The translations under genes and the position numbers were made by a program. 44,279 nt of DNA from an uncultured Woeseia sp. (GTDB taxonomy: Bacteria > Pseudomonadota > Gammaproteobacteria > Steroidobacterales > Woeseiaceae): the NCBI GenBank assembly GCA_937925605.1, contig CALALV010000079.1, positions 1 through 44,279 on the forward strand, in the 5' to 3' direction. The stretch's first letter is position 1, and each line of letters opens with the position of its first letter. A model generated the notes under the pieces. It was not told where the DNA came from, ran no database searches, and saw only the letters and a list, made by a program, of their open reading frames with translations. Below are positions 42,532-44,279 of the stretch, piece after piece.

Positions 42532-44279
42532 ATGCAGATTTATCCGAAATCCTTTCGGTACCTGATCTCTGCGTCTGCGCTCGCTCTGGCGGTACCGGCA
42601 CTGAGCCCGGTCGCGCTGGCGCAGCAGAACAGGGCGGAGGAGCCGATCGAGGAGATCATCACCACGGGTACGCGACGCGCCGAGCGCAGCGCCGCCGATT
42701 CCGCCGTGCCGATCGACGTCGTCAGCGGGCAGGAATTCGTCAACATGGGCACGTCGGACCTGAACGACATGCTGCGCAACACGGTGCCGTCGTACAACCT
42801 GACGCGCCAGGCGATCTCGGACGCTGCCACGCTGGTGCGGCCGGCGACGCTGCGCGGTCTGCCTCCCGACAACTCGCTGATCCTCGTGAACGGCAAGCGT
42901 CGCCACCGCTCCGGCGTCATCGCCGAGCTCGGCGGCTCGCTCGCTGCCGGCTCGCAGGGCGCGGACATCTCCGCGATCCCGGCGCTCGCCATCAAGCAGA
43001 CGGAAATCCTGCGTGACGGCGCCGCGGCCCAGTACGGCTCGGACGCCATCGCCGGCGTCATGAACTTCGTGCTGCGCGACGACTCGGACGGCTTCACGGC
43101 CGAGGTGCGCACGGGCGAGTTCTTCGAGGGCGACGGCACGATGTTCCAGTTCGCGGCCAATGCCGGCTTCGCGCTGGGCAACGACGGTTTTGCCAATGTC
43201 ACCTTCCAGTGGCACGAGCAGGACCCGACCAGCCGCTCGACGCAGCGCACCGACGCCGCGAACCTGATCGCCGCGGGCAACACGGCCGTGCGCCAGCCCT
43301 ACGCACAGATCTGGGGCGCGCCGGAATACCGCGACAACTTCAACCTGTTCATCAACTCCGGCATTACGCTGTCGCCGACGCAGGAGCTCTACGCGTTCGG
43401 TAACGTCGGCGGCCGCGAGACGGAAGGCGGCTTCTTCTACCGCAACCCGAACAGCCGCTCCGGCGTGTACACGAACGGCGACATCCGCGCCGTCGTGGAC
43501 ACGAACATCAACCGCGGCGACACCGGCATCACGTCGAACTGCCCGGCGCTCGTCAGCCCGGGCTCCGGCGGCAGCGGTCCGCTGGACCCGGCCGCGGTCG
43601 CGGCCGACGCAACGGCGCTCGCCAACCTGCCGGCCAACTGCTGGGTGCTGAACCAGGTCCTGCCGGGCGGTTACACGCCGCAGTTCGGCGGCGAGCTGGA
43701 GGACACCTCGATCGTCGGCGGCATGCGCGGTGAGTTCGAGAACGGCCTGCTCTACGACTTCAGCGCGAGCTTCGGTCGCAACGCGGTCGAGTTCTTCCTG
43801 AACAACACCTGGAGCCCGTCGTTCGGTCCTGACGGCATCATCGACGGCCAGCTGCAGCGCGACTTCGAACTCGGCGAGTACATCCAGACCGAGACGAACT
43901 TCAACGCCGACTTCGTCTACCCGATCCAGGTCGACGGCTTCGCTTCGCCGCTGAACTTCGCGTTCGGCGCCGAGTGGCGCGACGAGGTGTTCACGGTTCG
44001 CATCGGCGAGGAGCGCTCCTGGCAGGCCGGTCGCTTCGCCTTCCAGAGCGGCAACGGCACGAACTTCTACTCCGACGGCACGACGCCGCTGCCCGACCTG
44101 TCGATCGGCGCGCACGGCTTCGCCGGCTTCAGCCCGCCGCAGGCCGGCAAGTTCGGTCGTTCCAACATCGCCGTCTACGCTGAGCTGGAAGCCGACATCG
44201 TCGAGAACTTCCCCGCCGCCGTCGCGGGCCGTTTCGAGGACTTCGGGGACTTCGGGGACACGACCAACGGCAAGCTCGC
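42532..44279 (+). CDS. TonB-dependent receptor, second of the tandem pair (3' end outside window)
   Basis: The frame is open from the ATG at MQIYPKSFRYL to the end of the window, giving 582 visible residues of an expected 930 or so. A signal peptide (ALSPVALAQQN), TonB box (PIEEIITTGTRR) and plug (AVPIDVVSGQEFV, RGLPPDNSLILVNGKRRHRS, DGAAAQYGSDAIAG) match the preceding gene closely. The barrel part shares FFYRNPNSR, NCWVLN and GRFAFQSGNGTNFYSDG with it. It differs in the signal peptide and in scattered loop positions, as expected for a diverged duplication. The ribosome site GGGGGAG is good. Truncation is only by the window edge. Confidence 0.94.
   Translation, partial: MQIYPKSFRYLISASALALAVPALSPVALAQQNRAEEPIEEIITTGTRRAERSAADSAVPIDVVSGQEFVNMGTSDLNDMLRNTVPSYNLTRQAISDAATLVRPATLRGLPPDNSLILVNGKRRHRSGVIAELGGSLAAGSQGADISAIPALAIKQTEILRDGAAAQYGSDAIAGVMNFVLRDDSDGFTAEVRTGEFFEGDGTMFQFAANAGFALGNDGFANVTFQWHEQDPTSRSTQRTDAANLIAAGNTAVRQPYAQIWGAPEYRDNFNLFINSGITLSPTQELYAFGNVGGRETEGGFFYRNPNSRSGVYTNGDIRAVVDTNINRGDTGITSNCPALVSPGSGGSGPLDPAAVAADATALANLPANCWVLNQVLPGGYTPQFGGELEDTSIVGGMRGEFENGLLYDFSASFGRNAVEFFLNNTWSPSFGPDGIIDGQLQRDFELGEYIQTETNFNADFVYPIQVDGFASPLNFAFGAEWRDEVFTVRIGEERSWQAGRFAFQSGNGTNFYSDGTTPLPDLSIGAHGFAGFSPPQAGKFGRSNIAVYAELEADIVENFPAAVAGRFEDFGDFGDTTNGKL

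Overview
The window is about 44 kb of high-GC DNA that looks like the chromosome of a free-living, probably marine or soil, gammaproteobacterium. The grounds are the gammaproteobacterial-looking 23S/5S ends, a cfa gene, a BCCT transporter, CstA, c-di-GMP proteins and five TonB-dependent receptors in 44 kb. Placement in a Woeseia- or Xanthomonadales-like lineage is a guess. There is no integrase, transposase, CRISPR array or tRNA.

Layout. 1-836: end of an rRNA operon (3' part of 23S, 5S, strong terminator), followed by a convergent cfa gene. 2404-9985: a TonB-dependent receptor followed by a TPR-sulfotransferase, a BCCT osmolyte transporter and a UDP-GlcNAc 2-epimerase homologue. 10163-17388: a c-di-GMP block made of an EAL phosphodiesterase, a secreted subtilase with a tryptophan-rich hexapeptide repeat and a perfect CRP-type operator upstream, and a large propeller-sensor diguanylate cyclase. 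17385-19588: a glycosyltransferase with a tiny overlapping ORF, divergent from a zinc-finger methyltransferase. 19691-23490: a PqqU/YncD-like receptor followed by an amidohydrolase lipoprotein, closed by a bidirectional terminator.

23576-31533 (minus strand) is the most striking region: eight closely packed genes, several with ATGA overlaps. They encode a Tat-exported three-subunit molybdenum hydroxylase, a membrane cytochrome b, an unrecognised 117-residue protein, a Tat-exported flavin amine oxidase, a diheme cytochrome c and a RidA protein with a signal peptide. Read together, they could oxidise an amine to an imine, hydrolyse it to aldehyde plus ammonia, oxidise the aldehyde to the acid, and pass the electrons to the respiratory chain, all in the periplasm. 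This pathway is inference; no substrate can be read from the sequence.

31534-32236 is a 703-nt gene-free stretch holding two copies of a 63-nt hairpin element. The copies share an invariant 27-nt core, while their stems differ at seven base pairs, each change being compensated on the other arm. 32237-36663: an NHL-propeller lipoprotein, a HupE/UreJ-like membrane protein and a CstA transporter. 36767-44279: a divergent receptor and a tandem pair of paralogous receptors, the last cut by the window edge. Several intergenic regions carry clear terminators or operator-like palindromes.
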